Below, one piece after another: positions 32,931 through 42,231 of a DNA stretch of 64,000 bases; within the stretch, counting starts at the first letter, position 1; the number at the start of each line of letters is the position of its first letter. The notes under the pieces are model-generated. The model was not told the origin of the DNA. It saw only the letters and a list, made by a program, of their open reading frames with translations, and ran no database searches. Where the stretch lies: the NCBI GenBank assembly GCA_902494565.1, contig CABUTN010000003.1:1-64000 (forward strand), given 5' to 3'. This DNA is from an uncultured Collinsella sp. GTDB taxonomy: Bacteria > Actinomycetota > Coriobacteriia > Coriobacteriales > Coriobacteriaceae. The position numbers and the translations under genes were made by a program.

Positions 32931-33050
32931 ACAGGGTTCCTTTCGTTTGAGCCGCTGGGCGGCAGTTGCTAACGTACCTATCGTATCAGTATCCGCCGCA
33001 TTCGCACTCGCTCGCACTCCCCCGCCTTTAATCCCGACCCCCACAAAAAA

Positions 33051-33115
33051 GTTGCGGTGGAATACGGAGTAGATAAGGCTTTTGACAGCCAAGACAGTCC
33101 GTATTTCACCGCAAC
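33051..33115. repeat. Palindromic element, family D, copy 4
   Basis: Arms GTTGCGGTGGAATACGGA (33051-33068) and TCCGTATTTCACCGCAAC (33098-33115) pair with one mismatch. It separates the OYE-like gene from the GltD-like gene. Confidence 0.85.
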
Positions 33116-33132
33116 TGATGGGCGGGATGGAG

Positions 33133-34350
33133 TTAGAGGCCCAGGTAGGTAGTCATGCCTTCGACGGCAAGCTTGGCGCCAGCTACAGCGTGGACCACGG
33201 TGAGCGGGCCGTTAACCACGTCGCCGGCGGCAAAGACGCCAGGCACGGTGGTCATGCCGTGCTCGTCGACCGAAAGCAGGCCGCGATGGTCGGTCTCCAG
33301 ACCGCCCGTTGTAAGCACGAGTTTGTCCTTGGGCACCTGAGACGCCGCAATCACAACCGTGTCGGCAGACGCATGGTCGAGCTCTTCCTCGTAGCCCACC
33401 ACGTTGTTGTCCTCGTCAAAGATAGCCGTCTCGAACACCGGACCGTTATCGTCGATGGCGCAGATCGCCTTGCCGCACATAATCTCGGCACCGTCAAGCT
33501 CGGTCAGCTCCACCTCATCATCGATGGCAGAGATATGGCGCGATCGGGCATACACGGTGACCTTGCGAGCGCCCGAGCGCAGGGCTGTGCGGGCAACATC
33601 CATGGCCACGTTGCCGGCGCCGATAACCGCCACGTTCTGCCCAATTGCCACGCTCGTAGGATCGACCAGATAATCGATACCAAACAGCACGTTGCCACGC
33701 GACTCGCCGGGAATACCCAGCTTGCGGGCGCGCCAAGTACCGGTACCGACAAAGACCGCATCGTAGCCGTCGCGCAGCAGGTCGTCGATATGCAGCGCGC
33801 CACCGATGGTGGTCGAGGGACGGACGCGCACGCCCAGTGAGCACATCACATGGCGGTATTTTTGCACCAGCGAGCGCGGCAGGCGGAACTCGGGGATGCC
33901 GTACTCCAGCACGCCGCCGATCTCGGGGCGCTGTTCAAATACCGTGACGGCACAACCTAGCTGGGCCATCTTAATGGCCACGGTAATACCGGCGGGACCG
34001 GAACCGACCACAGCAACCTGTTTGCCGCACGACGGCGCAGACGTCCACTCCTTACGATCCAAATACGCTGTCGAGATATAGTTCTCGATGCTCGAGAAAT
34101 GTACGGGTGTGCCCTTGCGGCCCTGGATGCACGCGCCCTCGCACTGGCCCGAATGGTTGCAAACCATGGAGCAGACCGCGCTCATGGGATTGTTCTGGAA
34201 CAGCAGCTCGCCCGCCTCTTCTAGACGACGCTGTTTGAACAGGTCGATGACCTGCGGAATAGGCGTCTGAACCGGGCAGCCCTTAATCTGGCAGAACGCC
34301 CTTTTACAACCCAGGCAACGATTCGCCTCTTCGACAATGTGGATAGCCAC
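33133..34350 (-). CDS. GltD/NfnB-like NAD(P)H iron-sulfur flavoprotein
   Basis: A 405-residue protein like the glutamate synthase small subunit: Cys-rich N-terminal 4Fe-4S domain (CLGCKRAFCQIKGCPV; CSMVCNHSGQCEGAC), then FAD (VVGSGPAGITVA) and NAD(P) (VIGAGNVAMDVA) binding folds and a C-terminal AAGDVVNGPLTVV box. No glutamate synthase large subunit is adjacent, so it may pass electrons to another partner. The start is set at GTG 34350, 4 nt behind AAGGGGAG; an upstream in-frame ATG lies within that ribosome site. It is downstream of the TIM-barrel gene with a 103-bp gap. Confidence 0.8.
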   Translation of the reverse strand: MAIHIVEEANRCLGCKRAFCQIKGCPVQTPIPQVIDLFKQRRLEEAGELLFQNNPMSAVCSMVCNHSGQCEGACIQGRKGTPVHFSSIENYISTAYLDRKEWTSAPSCGKQVAVVGSGPAGITVAIKMAQLGCAVTVFEQRPEIGGVLEYGIPEFRLPRSLVQKYRHVMCSLGVRVRPSTTIGGALHIDDLLRDGYDAVFVGTGTWRARKLGIPGESRGNVLFGIDYLVDPTSVAIGQNVAVIGAGNVAMDVARTALRSGARKVTVYARSRHISAIDDEVELTELDGAEIMCGKAICAIDDNGPVFETAIFDEDNNVVGYEEELDHASADTVVIAASQVPKDKLVLTTGGLETDHRGLLSVDEHGMTTVPGVFAAGDVVNGPLTVVHAVAGAKLAVEGMTTYLGL

Positions 34351-34453
34351 GCAACTCCCCTTTTTAATGCAATCCAATGGGGCGACGATAAAGACCCTTC
34401 ACCGCCGCCCCCATACAGGTAATCTCAATCTGCCGACACGGCAAAAGCCAATG

Positions 34454-35359
34454 CTATAACTCGCGATGCGAAGCCCCGCAGCGAGCGGACATGTGCTCGA
34501 GTGTCGCCAGGCAGTCAGCCGCCGTCGCCGGCACGCTGTTCTCGACCACGCAGGGAATCCCAGGGCAGGCGGCAGCCGCCCAGGCCACCACGGGCTCAAA
34601 GTCATATCGTCCCGTCTCGCCCACGCCATGACACACCAGGCGCGAACCCGTACCGTCGCACCAACCGGCTTCGTCCTCGTTATCAACGACCTCAAAATCC
34701 TTGGCGTGCAGAGCGCGGATCTTACTGCCGCATAAGTAGAGCATGCGCGCGGTGATTTCCTGCGCTTCGTCAACAACACTGGGGTGCAGCAGTGATACCG
34801 GGTCATAGATCACGCCGAGCGACGGACTCGAGACGCGCTCTAGCACCTCACGGCAGCGATCCGGCGTGTTGACCGTTTCGTTCCAACCAGGCTCGATCAA
34901 AATTTGCCCACCCACGGCCTCGGCCCGATCGCAGACGTGTGCAAGCCCGTCTGCAAACGCATCGAGTGCCTCATCGGTCATGCGGTCGTCAGCAACGCGG
35001 TTCTGTGCATTGGGGCGACCGGTCTCGGTGCCAACCGGGCATCCGCCGAGCATCTGGGCAAAGTTCAAGCATGCCTCGTACTCGGCAAAGTTATCCATGA
35101 GCTGTTGGCGATCGGGCGTCGCCAGATTCTTATAACAGCCGAGCACGGTGACCGAAACGCCCGCCTCGTCGAGCACCGCACGCAAATGGTCGGCAAGCTC
35201 GTGGGTCAGGCCGCCTCGATCGATCCCCATCGATGCGTAGAGCACCTTGCTCGGCAGTTGAATGCACGAAAAGCCCAGCTCTCCCGCCATGCGAATGCGT
35301 TCCTCGACGGTCCCCTGCGGAAGGTCGTGCAAACGTACGCCCGGAGTAATAGCCCCCAC
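34454..35359 (-). CDS. Xylose-isomerase-like TIM-barrel protein
   Basis: A 301-residue member of the AP-endonuclease-2/sugar isomerase-epimerase fold: HDLPQGTVEERIRMAGELGF, then metal-site acids and histidines in ILIEPGWNETV, GVIYDPVSLLHP, RALHAKDFEVV and CVVENSV. The exact substrate is unknown. GTG 35359 is taken as start because it lies 1 nt after the GH105 stop and gives the family length; AAGGGA is upstream. An extended frame to 35527 would overlap GH105 with non-homologous residues. Tight coupling to GH105 suggests a role in processing the uronate or its partner sugar. Confidence 0.78.
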   Translation of the reverse strand: MGAITPGVRLHDLPQGTVEERIRMAGELGFSCIQLPSKVLYASMGIDRGGLTHELADHLRAVLDEAGVSVTVLGCYKNLATPDRQQLMDNFAEYEACLNFAQMLGGCPVGTETGRPNAQNRVADDRMTDEALDAFADGLAHVCDRAEAVGGQILIEPGWNETVNTPDRCREVLERVSSPSLGVIYDPVSLLHPSVVDEAQEITARMLYLCGSKIRALHAKDFEVVDNEDEAGWCDGTGSRLVCHGVGETGRYDFEPVVAWAAAACPGIPCVVENSVPATAADCLATLEHMSARCGASHREL

Positions 35360-35360
35360 G

Positions 35361-36599
35361 TTATTCACATCCCTTATGAGCGTTGATGCCCGGGGTGTAT
35401 CCGCCAAACGGGTCCTCGATGGAGCACACGCCCGAGGGGGCGAGCGGATCGCGCTTACCGGCCAGCTTGTCGTGATGCATGGTCTCGATATAGGCAAGCA
35501 CCAGCGGCGCCACACCCTTTGCATCATTTTTGACCACGGGCTCGCTCATGTAGTAATCAAACGTGCCCTCGCGGTGCGCGGTGTTTCCCAAGCCCGCAAC
35601 CAGGCAGATGTTGTCGAGCGCCAGCTGCCCGTCATACTCGGACAGGCAGGTCTCGCAGATGCCGTCGAAGGCGCGACGGCCGTACTGGTAGTAACGCTCG
35701 CCCAGCACGCCCAGACGCACGCCCTTCATGATGGCGTTGGCAAAGATGGCGCTGCCCGACTCCTCCAGGTAGTTGGGGGCGATATTGGGCAGGTTGATAA
35801 CCTGGTGCCACATGCCGGTCTTCTCGTCCTGATACGGCAGCATGGCGTCGATCAGATCGTGGAACATCTTGCGGATCTCGTCCTTCTCGGCCGACATCGA
35901 AGGCGGCATAAGCTCCCAGGTGTCGATGAGCGCCATGGCAAACCAGCCCTCGGCGCGCAGCCAGAAGTTAGCCGAAAGGCCGGTGACCGGGTCGCACCAG
36001 AACTGTTTGCGGCTCGCGTCGTAAGCGTGATAGTACAGACCGTTGAGGGGGTTGCGCATCAGGTCATGCACGACCTGGAACATATGGAAGCTGTCCGAGC
36101 AGGCACGACGGTTGTGGAAGCTCAGCTCGTACTGCATGTAGAACGGCTGCGCCATGTACATGCCATCGAGCCAAATCTGGTTGGGATAGACGGCCTTGTG
36201 CCAGAACACGCCTTCTTTGGTGCGCGGCTGGGTCTCGAGCTGGCGGTAGATGGTGTCCATGGCGGCACGGTACTTGGGCTTGCCCACCAGGTCATAGAGC
36301 TTGTAGAGGGTCTTGCCCGCATTGACGTTATCGAGGTTGTACTCCTCGGGGTTGTAATGCTTTATGGTACCGTCGTCCTGGACAAAGAAATCGATGTAGT
36401 CATCGGCGAAAGTCAGGTAGCGCTGCTCACCCGTGATCTCGTACAGTTCGATGAGCGCCTTGATCATGCAGCCGTCAATATAGTTCCAGGTGTTCTCCTT
36501 GCCGGCGCGAATCTTTTCGATATTCCAAGCCGGCGCCTGCGGCGTAGAGGTTTCGATCAACTGCTCGATATAACGGTCCAGGATTTGATTGCAACCCAT
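35361..36599 (-). CDS. GH105 unsaturated galacturonidase (YteR/RhiN type)
   Basis: A 412-residue alpha/alpha-barrel hydrolase that removes the 4,5-unsaturated galacturonate from lyase-made pectin oligosaccharides. The two key acids of the family are Asp90 (YNLDNV) and Asp145 (QIWLDGMYM), matching Asp88/Asp143 of YteR. No signal peptide, so it acts in the cytoplasm. Its product isomerises to the substrate of DhuI. Start ATG 36599 has GAGGGG 6 nt upstream; ATG 36617 is less likely. Two pectin operators lie 27 and 68 bp before the start. No pectate lyase gene is in the window, so unsaturated oligomers must come from elsewhere. Confidence 0.92.
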   Translation of the reverse strand: MGCNQILDRYIEQLIETSTPQAPAWNIEKIRAGKENTWNYIDGCMIKALIELYEITGEQRYLTFADDYIDFFVQDDGTIKHYNPEEYNLDNVNAGKTLYKLYDLVGKPKYRAAMDTIYRQLETQPRTKEGVFWHKAVYPNQIWLDGMYMAQPFYMQYELSFHNRRACSDSFHMFQVVHDLMRNPLNGLYYHAYDASRKQFWCDPVTGLSANFWLRAEGWFAMALIDTWELMPPSMSAEKDEIRKMFHDLIDAMLPYQDEKTGMWHQVINLPNIAPNYLEESGSAIFANAIMKGVRLGVLGERYYQYGRRAFDGICETCLSEYDGQLALDNICLVAGLGNTAHREGTFDYYMSEPVVKNDAKGVAPLVLAYIETMHHDKLAGKRDPLAPSGVCSIEDPFGGYTPGINAHKGCE

Positions 36600-36625
36600 T
36601 GCTGTCCCCTCTGACATAAACGATA

Positions 36626-36692
36626 GGTGAACGTTACCCCTAGTGTAACGCGAACGAGGAATATAGGGTGAACGTTAACCCTATATTCCTCG
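36626..36692 (-). promoter_or_regulatory. Paired pectin operators before GH105
   Basis: GGTGAACGTTACCC (36626-36639) and GGTGAACGTTAACC (36667-36680), starts 41 bp apart. The second sits at the centre of a longer palindrome: CGAGGAATATAGGGT (36655-36669) pairs with 36678-36692. Two operators at about four helical turns suit a dimer-of-dimers repressor. Confidence 0.8.
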
Positions 36693-36706
36693 CGAACGGC
36701 AGACTT

Positions 36707-37375
36707 TTAGCGGCAAACGGCGGTGAGACCCGCGGCGATGCGATGCGCCAGGCGCTCATAGCCGGCAGGACTGTAATGCAGACCGTCCGGCATATAGAGC
36801 TCGCGGTGCTCCGGCAAAAACGGGCTGATACCGCTTTGCGCATACAGGTCAATCACCGGCACGGAGTAGCGGTCGCAGACCTCGAGCATCGCTCGCACGT
36901 AGGCGACCTGCGTCAACCCCAGGTGGTTGAGCTCGTCGCTTGCCGGGATATCCTTCTCGTGCTTGCCGCTCGTCTTGCACGGCGTCATAAACACGAGCTT
37001 TGCCCGAGGCGAGCGCGCCGTGATGGTACGGATCAGGTAATCGAGTGCACCATAGAACTCATGCACGTCCGTGCTACCGAGCTCTCCAAGCGGCACGTTG
37101 CGGCTAAAGTCGTTGACGCCGCCAAAGACGATGTAGATATCGGCCGCATCGTCGATACCGTCAAGGCGCTCGACAAACGAATCGGTACGGTCGGCCTTGA
37201 TGGCGATACGCGAACCCTTGATGCCAAAGTTCTCGACGACCGCGCCTCCCAGCAACGCGCCCAAATGCGAGGTCCACGAGATGTCGTTGCCTCCCCCACC
37301 GCAGCCGTTGTCGCCCCAGGTCGTTGAGTCGCCAAAGCAGCAAATGGTCGATTCACTCAAACTCTTCGTTTCCAT
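36707..37375 (-). CDS. SGNH/GDSL hydrolase, probable carbohydrate esterase
   Basis: A 222-residue SGNH-fold esterase with block I CFGDSTTWGD (nucleophile Ser in GDS), block III FGGVNDFS and block V DGLHYSPAGYERL (Asp and His). No secretion signal. In this cluster it likely removes acetyl or other acyl groups from pectin fragments, comparable to rhamnogalacturonan acetylesterases; the family is broad, so the substrate is inference. Start ATG 37375 has GAGGAG 6 nt upstream. It is last in a unit with the two esterase genes upstream (69-bp gap). Confidence 0.85.
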   Translation of the reverse strand: METKSLSESTICCFGDSTTWGDNGCGGGGNDISWTSHLGALLGGAVVENFGIKGSRIAIKADRTDSFVERLDGIDDAADIYIVFGGVNDFSRNVPLGELGSTDVHEFYGALDYLIRTITARSPRAKLVFMTPCKTSGKHEKDIPASDELNHLGLTQVAYVRAMLEVCDRYSVPVIDLYAQSGISPFLPEHRELYMPDGLHYSPAGYERLAHRIAAGLTAVCR

Positions 37376-37444
37376 AATCTTCTCCTCATCCGCCCATCGG
37401 CGGTCATACAGGAACGTACCGTTTATTCGCAGCATGCCGAGGGG

Positions 37445-39610
37445 CTATGCACGGGCGCATTCCGCAACGTGCGAATCGAGCCATTCGATATCCTCGGCAA
37501 GATGTGTCACGCCCAGATGGTGTTCACCCGGACACACCTCGTGCCGCAGGCCATCTCTGCGACCCAGTAACTTGTAGGCATCGCGCACGATCTCGAGCTG
37601 CTCGTCAACATTTTTCAGCCCGCGCGAACCGTTCAGATGATCCTCTTCGCAGCTCTGCACCAACAGCGGGCGTGGCGCAATAAGCGAGGCAATATCGCCC
37701 ATGTCGAGCAAGCGCCAAAGTCCGGGTGTGTAGTTGCAGCTGCAATTGCCGTTGAGGTGCAGCAGCGAATCATCGACACCGTACAGGTAGCCCGAGACAA
37801 ACGTCTTGCATACGCGTGGGTCGAGCGCCGCCAGATACAGCGTCATGTATCCGCCGCCCGAAAAGCCAAAACAGCCCAGGTCGTCCATGGCAATGTCGCC
37901 GCGCGCCTCTAGGTAATCGATCAGACGCATGTTATCCCAGGCGTTGAGACCCGCAACGGTAAGTCCCAGCGGCTCGGCCATGCGCGCCTGGTTTAGGCAC
38001 GTGCCGCGCAGAAAGCTGTTCTCGTCATCGCCCTGGCCCTTCCAGTCACGACGGTATCCCCAACCGCGTGCGTCGGGGCAGACGGTCACGTAACCCATGC
38101 GTGCCAAACGCAGACCGTAGTCGTAATTGAACTTACGCACGGCATCATCGACCGCCGGCACGCCCGCAACACCGGCTACGCTTGCAGCACCCGCTCCCTG
38201 ATGGCCATGCGGGCAGATATAGCAACACTTGCGGCCGCACGCATCGAGCTTAGGCGACTGCGGCTCGAGCAGGTAGAACGGCATCCAAACGTCGCGCTCC
38301 ACCTGCAGCATCGCATGGGTGCGCACGATGCCGCCGGCAACCCGCACGCGGCTGAGCTCACGAATCTCAATCGGGACGCGGTCCATAAGCGAAAGGCCCA
38401 AAACATCGTACAGACGAGTCCTGGTCGCAATCTTCCACGCCTCAAAATCTGCAGGAGTCTTGCCCGTAAAAGCAGCCGAACGTCCCTCGCGCTTCAGCCG
38501 GGCACGCAGCGCAGGCTCGTCTTCGCAGTACGTCTCGATGTGCACGGTGCGGCCATTGGCAGATAGCCCAGCCGTCTCAACCGCATCACCGTCGCCGCCC
38601 TCGGGATCCCAGCCATCCCCACCGGCAAGCACCTGCTCGCGAGCGTACCCGGCGGCAGCCATCACATCGAGTTTATTTGCCCACGGCACCCAGTCGGTAG
38701 TATCACCCGCCGGCCCATGCAGGATTGCGCCAGCATACTGCGCGCAGCTGTGCGCCGCCGGCTTATTCCAATCCCACCAGCCTTCGCGCTTGATATGTCG
38801 CCCCAGCCAGCAATCGATCAGCACAGTTTGCGCCCATTCGCGCCAAGGACGACCCAGGTAGACCGAATCCGGCGCCACGCCATCCGGAGCTGTAAACGAA
38901 CAGCCGTGGAACACAAATCCGTACGGCTCGCCTTTAGGCGTGGAGGCTGCCGTTACATACCCGTTGACATCCATATCGCGATTGAGCGAGCGAATCTCGC
39001 ACCCCTCAAAGTAGGCACGCGCGCCGCCAAAGATAAAGTCGACATCGCCCTCGATCCGGCAACGTCGAAAATACTGGCGCCCCACCCGGCGCGGCGCATA
39101 CTGTTTGGGTCCTATAAACCCGCCCGGTTTGGCCTCATGCGGCGGCAGCGGACCCAAAAACAGTGTGTCCTGGTGCCCCTTAATGCAGCAGGCATCGACA
39201 ACCAGACGGTCGCCATCGGCATACAGGGCAATCGCCTGACCGACCTCGCGCCCATCGCCCGCATCGTTTTCGATCGTGAGGTTCTCGAGCCGTACGTCGT
39301 CGGCATCGACCAAAACGGTATAGGTCCTAAACGTGCCGAGCGTGCCGTCCACGCCCGAGCCGTCCTCCGAAGGCATCTTGGCACCCAGGCTGCCCACGAT
39401 ACGCACGCTGTCGGCCGTCTCTCCCTCAATCGTCACATGCGAGCGATGAATCTCGACCCGCTCGCGATACTCGCCCGGATCGACGCGAATCATCACCGGT
39501 TGCTCGGCATCCGGATAGAGCTGATCGGCTGCCGCCAAGGCATCGGAAATCGTTGGATACGCTCCTGCCGCAGCCCTCGAAACGCGCAGCGTATAGATAC
39601 TTTCGCTCAT
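37445..39610 (-). CDS. Pectin methylesterase (CE8) fused to an alpha/beta-hydrolase esterase
   Basis: A 721-residue two-enzyme protein. Residues 1-320 are a right-handed beta-helix CE8 domain with GHQDTLF (Gln147, Asp148), DFIFGGA (Asp191) and YLGRPWREW (Arg254). Residues about 385-720 are a serine esterase of the acetyl-esterase type with nucleophile Ser584 in GFSGGGY, acid in CEEDHLNG and His in GEHHLGV. One chain could thus strip both methyl and acetyl groups from imported oligogalacturonides. No signal peptide. Start ATG 39610 overlaps the stop of the upstream esterase gene by 4 bp, showing translational coupling. Confidence 0.9.
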   Translation of the reverse strand: MSESIYTLRVSRAAAGAYPTISDALAAADQLYPDAEQPVMIRVDPGEYRERVEIHRSHVTIEGETADSVRIVGSLGAKMPSEDGSGVDGTLGTFRTYTVLVDADDVRLENLTIENDAGDGREVGQAIALYADGDRLVVDACCIKGHQDTLFLGPLPPHEAKPGGFIGPKQYAPRRVGRQYFRRCRIEGDVDFIFGGARAYFEGCEIRSLNRDMDVNGYVTAASTPKGEPYGFVFHGCSFTAPDGVAPDSVYLGRPWREWAQTVLIDCWLGRHIKREGWWDWNKPAAHSCAQYAGAILHGPAGDTTDWVPWANKLDVMAAAGYAREQVLAGGDGWDPEGGDGDAVETAGLSANGRTVHIETYCEDEPALRARLKREGRSAAFTGKTPADFEAWKIATRTRLYDVLGLSLMDRVPIEIRELSRVRVAGGIVRTHAMLQVERDVWMPFYLLEPQSPKLDACGRKCCYICPHGHQGAGAASVAGVAGVPAVDDAVRKFNYDYGLRLARMGYVTVCPDARGWGYRRDWKGQGDDENSFLRGTCLNQARMAEPLGLTVAGLNAWDNMRLIDYLEARGDIAMDDLGCFGFSGGGYMTLYLAALDPRVCKTFVSGYLYGVDDSLLHLNGNCSCNYTPGLWRLLDMGDIASLIAPRPLLVQSCEEDHLNGSRGLKNVDEQLEIVRDAYKLLGRRDGLRHEVCPGEHHLGVTHLAEDIEWLDSHVAECARA

Positions 39611-40416
39611 CGTCCATCACGCTCCCAGGAAGCGAACTGTTCAGGCCAGCCCTGAACTTGTGGCTGAATATGCTCGGCGCAGCCCTTAAATGCCGTTAGG
39701 GCCGTGGCGAGCGATGCCCCATGCTTTCCATGCGGAAAGACATGTAGGCTAAAGCCAATCCCGTGGTCGGCAAGAGCCTGCGCAAGAAGGAGGCTATTTT
39801 GAACTGGTACCGATGCATCCTCGGCGGTATGCCACAAGAACGTACGGGGGAAGCCCTCGCCCACCATATTCTCGATCGACAACTTTTGAGCCAAAGCGCC
39901 ATCGGCACCCGTTAGGTGTTCAAATGAACCACGATGAGCATAGGCCCCCGAGCTTACGACCGGATAGCCCAAGCAAAGTGCGTCAGGCCGAATCGACTCA
40001 GGAGATGCCGCAATCGACTCTGCAAGCCAGGGTTGGTCCCAAAGCGCCCCGAGCAAGCCAACTAGATGCCCACCGGCCGAAAAACCCATGACCGTAATCC
40101 GATCAGGATCGACACAGTACTCTGCCGCATGGCCTCGGACGGTATCGACCGCCCGCGCGAGTTCTTGCAATGCCAGCGGATAGACAGCCGGAGCAACCGA
40201 GTAGTTCAGCACAAACGCTTGGTAGCCCATCGCCAACAAACGGAGCGCTACCGGCTCGCCTTCGCGCGGCGAAACGTGATCGTAGCCGCCTCCTGGCACG
40301 ACCACAACTGCAGGCAGCGGTTTTAAAGCATAAGCATCTTCGGTCGGGGCAAAAACATAAGACGTAATCGTGGCAGACGAGCCATCGACCCCGACAGGAA
40401 TCGTTTTATTGAGCAT
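39607..40416 (-). CDS. Alpha/beta-hydrolase, acetylesterase-like
   Basis: A 269-residue serine hydrolase of the BD-FAE/acetylxylan-esterase-like group: oxyanion PGGGY (41-45), nucleophile Ser113 in MGFSAGGHL, Asp in HTAEDASVPV and His in FPHGKHG. No signal peptide. Its gene overlaps the CE8-esterase gene by 4 bp and leads that unit, so deacylation of pectin oligomers is the likely job. Start ATG 40416 follows GAAAGGGA at 7 nt; a longer frame to 40467 has no ribosome site. No GGTGAACGTTCACC site is visible directly upstream. Confidence 0.85.
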   Translation of the reverse strand: MLNKTIPVGVDGSSATITSYVFAPTEDAYALKPLPAVVVVPGGGYDHVSPREGEPVALRLLAMGYQAFVLNYSVAPAVYPLALQELARAVDTVRGHAAEYCVDPDRITVMGFSAGGHLVGLLGALWDQPWLAESIAASPESIRPDALCLGYPVVSSGAYAHRGSFEHLTGADGALAQKLSIENMVGEGFPRTFLWHTAEDASVPVQNSLLLAQALADHGIGFSLHVFPHGKHGASLATALTAFKGCAEHIQPQVQGWPEQFASWERDGR

Positions 40417-40468
40417 GTATTCCCTTTCACCATGATGCGTAGCGCAGCGCACACGGCCGTATCGCACA

Positions 40469-40505
40469 AGGGCTGCATTGCCGATTTATCCGACAATGCA
40501 GCCCT
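40469..40505 (-). terminator. Terminator of GH28
   Basis: AGGGCTGCATTG (40469-40480) pairs perfectly with CAATGCAGCCCT (40494-40505) 15 bp after the GH28 stop. Confidence 0.8.
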
Positions 40506-40520
40506 GGTCATCAACCCGAG

Positions 40521-42116
40521 TTAGGAACGGACAACCTTGTCGACGTTCTGGAGCTGCAGCTCCTCGCCGTCCTGGCCCTCGATCACCACATTTTGCAGGT
40601 CGAGCACCTTGACGTTTTGCGCAATGATGCCCTGACGCACCATGGGCTCAACGCCGCAGGCCATGGCCGGGACAAAGGGCTCGGCATCGTCGGCAAAGGT
40701 CACGTGAACGTCTTGGAACGTCAGACGCGTCACCTTGCTCTCGGGCAGACCCGTGATATAGGCCGCGGCAGCATGGCAGTTGGTGGCCTCGATATCGCAA
40801 AACGTCGTGGCACCAAAGCCGGGCGTGCGGTCGTCGACAGGCAGCGTCTCGCGAGACTGCACGTAATCGGTCTTGCCGTCCTTGTCGCAGAAGTAGAAGG
40901 AGTTGACCACGAAGGGCGTGAGCACCTCATCCATGCGAATGTGCTCAAAGGTAATGCCCTCGTTGACGGCATCCTTGCCGCGCCCGCGGCGGGTCTTGAC
41001 GCGCAGGCCGCGGTCGGTGCGCTCAAAGAGGCACTTGCTCACGGTAAGGTCCTTGATGCCGCCGGCAGCCTCTGAACCCAGGACCACGGCGCCGTGACCA
41101 TCGTGCATGTAGCAGTGAGAGATCAGCACGTCGTGCGTGGCGGGACGAAGCTCGGGCTCAATACCCAGCTTGCCGCTCTTGATGGCGATGCAGTCGTCGC
41201 CCACCGAGAACTGGCAGCCCAAGATGCGGACAAAGCCGCAGCTCTCAGGATCGAAGCCGTCGGTGTTGTGGGAGTTCTTGGGACCCTCGATGGACAGGCA
41301 GAGCGCATCGACGTGCTCGCACAGGATGGGGTGGATGTTCCACGCCGGGCTATTGCGCACGGTGAAGCCGGCCAAGCTCACGTTCTCACACTCGGATAGG
41401 AAGATCATGCGCGGGCGGGCGACCTCACGGCCCTCCTCCGGGCGAAAGATGTTCTTAAAGTCCTTGTTCCACCAGTTGTCCTCGGCAAAATCAGTCTGAC
41501 CGTCGATCGCGCCGCGACCATAGATGCACACGTCGTGCACGCTCAGACCCGTAAAGGTAGAGCAGTAGGTCGAGAAGCTCTCGCCCTCCCAGCGGCCCAG
41601 GGGCAGCATATCGGTGCCGGCATACCCGGCACCCTCGTTGCCCGTGACCGTGCCCGGAATGTAGGCAAGCGAGGCACGATCGTGGCGGGCCAGCAGCACC
41701 GCTCCCTCGGCGAGCTCGATGTTGATATTGCTCTTAAGAAAGAGAGACTTGATGCGATAACTACCGGCGGGGATCAGCACGCGGCCACCCTTGGGGCAGG
41801 CCATGATGGCAGCCTGGATGTTGGTGGTGTCATCATGCTCGGCATCGCCCTTGGCGCCACAGTCGCGAACGTTGATGGTAAAGGGCTCAGCCGGCGTGGT
41901 GACACCTACGCTCAGCTCACGCTCGCCACAAACAAAACGAACCAGGTTGCGCTTGCCGGGGGTCAGGCCGTCGACATAGGTCTCGACCGTATTCGTGGTA
42001 CCGGCGGGCTCGTCGTTGACAAAGATCTCCCACGTATCGGCACAGGTAAAGTAGCCGCCGTCGTCAAGCTCGATCACGGCCGCGCGGGCGTTGCGCCAGA
42101 TAACGTTCGTCTCCAT
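40521..42116 (-). CDS. Polygalacturonase, GH28, probably exo-acting
   Basis: 531 residues. An N-terminal fibronectin-III-like module (about 1-80) precedes a beta-helix with all GH28 signatures: NTDGFDPES (catalytic Asp286), VGDDCIAIKSG (Asp307, Asp308), GHGAVVLGSE (His341) and RGLRVKTRR (Arg372, Lys374). The FnIII-GH28 arrangement is typical of exo-polygalacturonases that release galacturonate or digalacturonate. No signal peptide, so it works on imported oligomers and feeds UxaC. ATG 42116 has GAGGGAG 6 nt upstream. It lies after the transporter gene but each has its own terminator. Confidence 0.93.
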   Translation of the reverse strand: METNVIWRNARAAVIELDDGGYFTCADTWEIFVNDEPAGTTNTVETYVDGLTPGKRNLVRFVCGERELSVGVTTPAEPFTINVRDCGAKGDAEHDDTTNIQAAIMACPKGGRVLIPAGSYRIKSLFLKSNINIELAEGAVLLARHDRASLAYIPGTVTGNEGAGYAGTDMLPLGRWEGESFSTYCSTFTGLSVHDVCIYGRGAIDGQTDFAEDNWWNKDFKNIFRPEEGREVARPRMIFLSECENVSLAGFTVRNSPAWNIHPILCEHVDALCLSIEGPKNSHNTDGFDPESCGFVRILGCQFSVGDDCIAIKSGKLGIEPELRPATHDVLISHCYMHDGHGAVVLGSEAAGGIKDLTVSKCLFERTDRGLRVKTRRGRGKDAVNEGITFEHIRMDEVLTPFVVNSFYFCDKDGKTDYVQSRETLPVDDRTPGFGATTFCDIEATNCHAAAAYITGLPESKVTRLTFQDVHVTFADDAEPFVPAMACGVEPMVRQGIIAQNVKVLDLQNVVIEGQDGEELQLQNVDKVVRS

Positions 42117-42168
42117 GGATTTCTCCCTCAAAAAGATGCTCTAAAGGCAAATTGTACGCTGTTGAAAA

Positions 42169-42208
42169 AGGGCCGTGCCTGCCGGCGGAATTCCGGTGGC
42201 ACGGCCCT
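42169..42208 (-). terminator. Terminator of the GPH transporter gene
   Basis: AGGGCCGTGCC (42169-42179) pairs with GGCACGGCCCT (42198-42208); T5 follows on the minus strand. Confidence 0.85.
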
Positions 42209-42231
42209 GTGATTTGGACGATATGTCGGCC

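Noticed and set aside
31059..32972. A 637-codon open frame on the plus strand opposite the OYE-like gene
   Set aside because: Composition is that of an antisense shadow; the minus strand encodes a complete known enzyme with all motifs.
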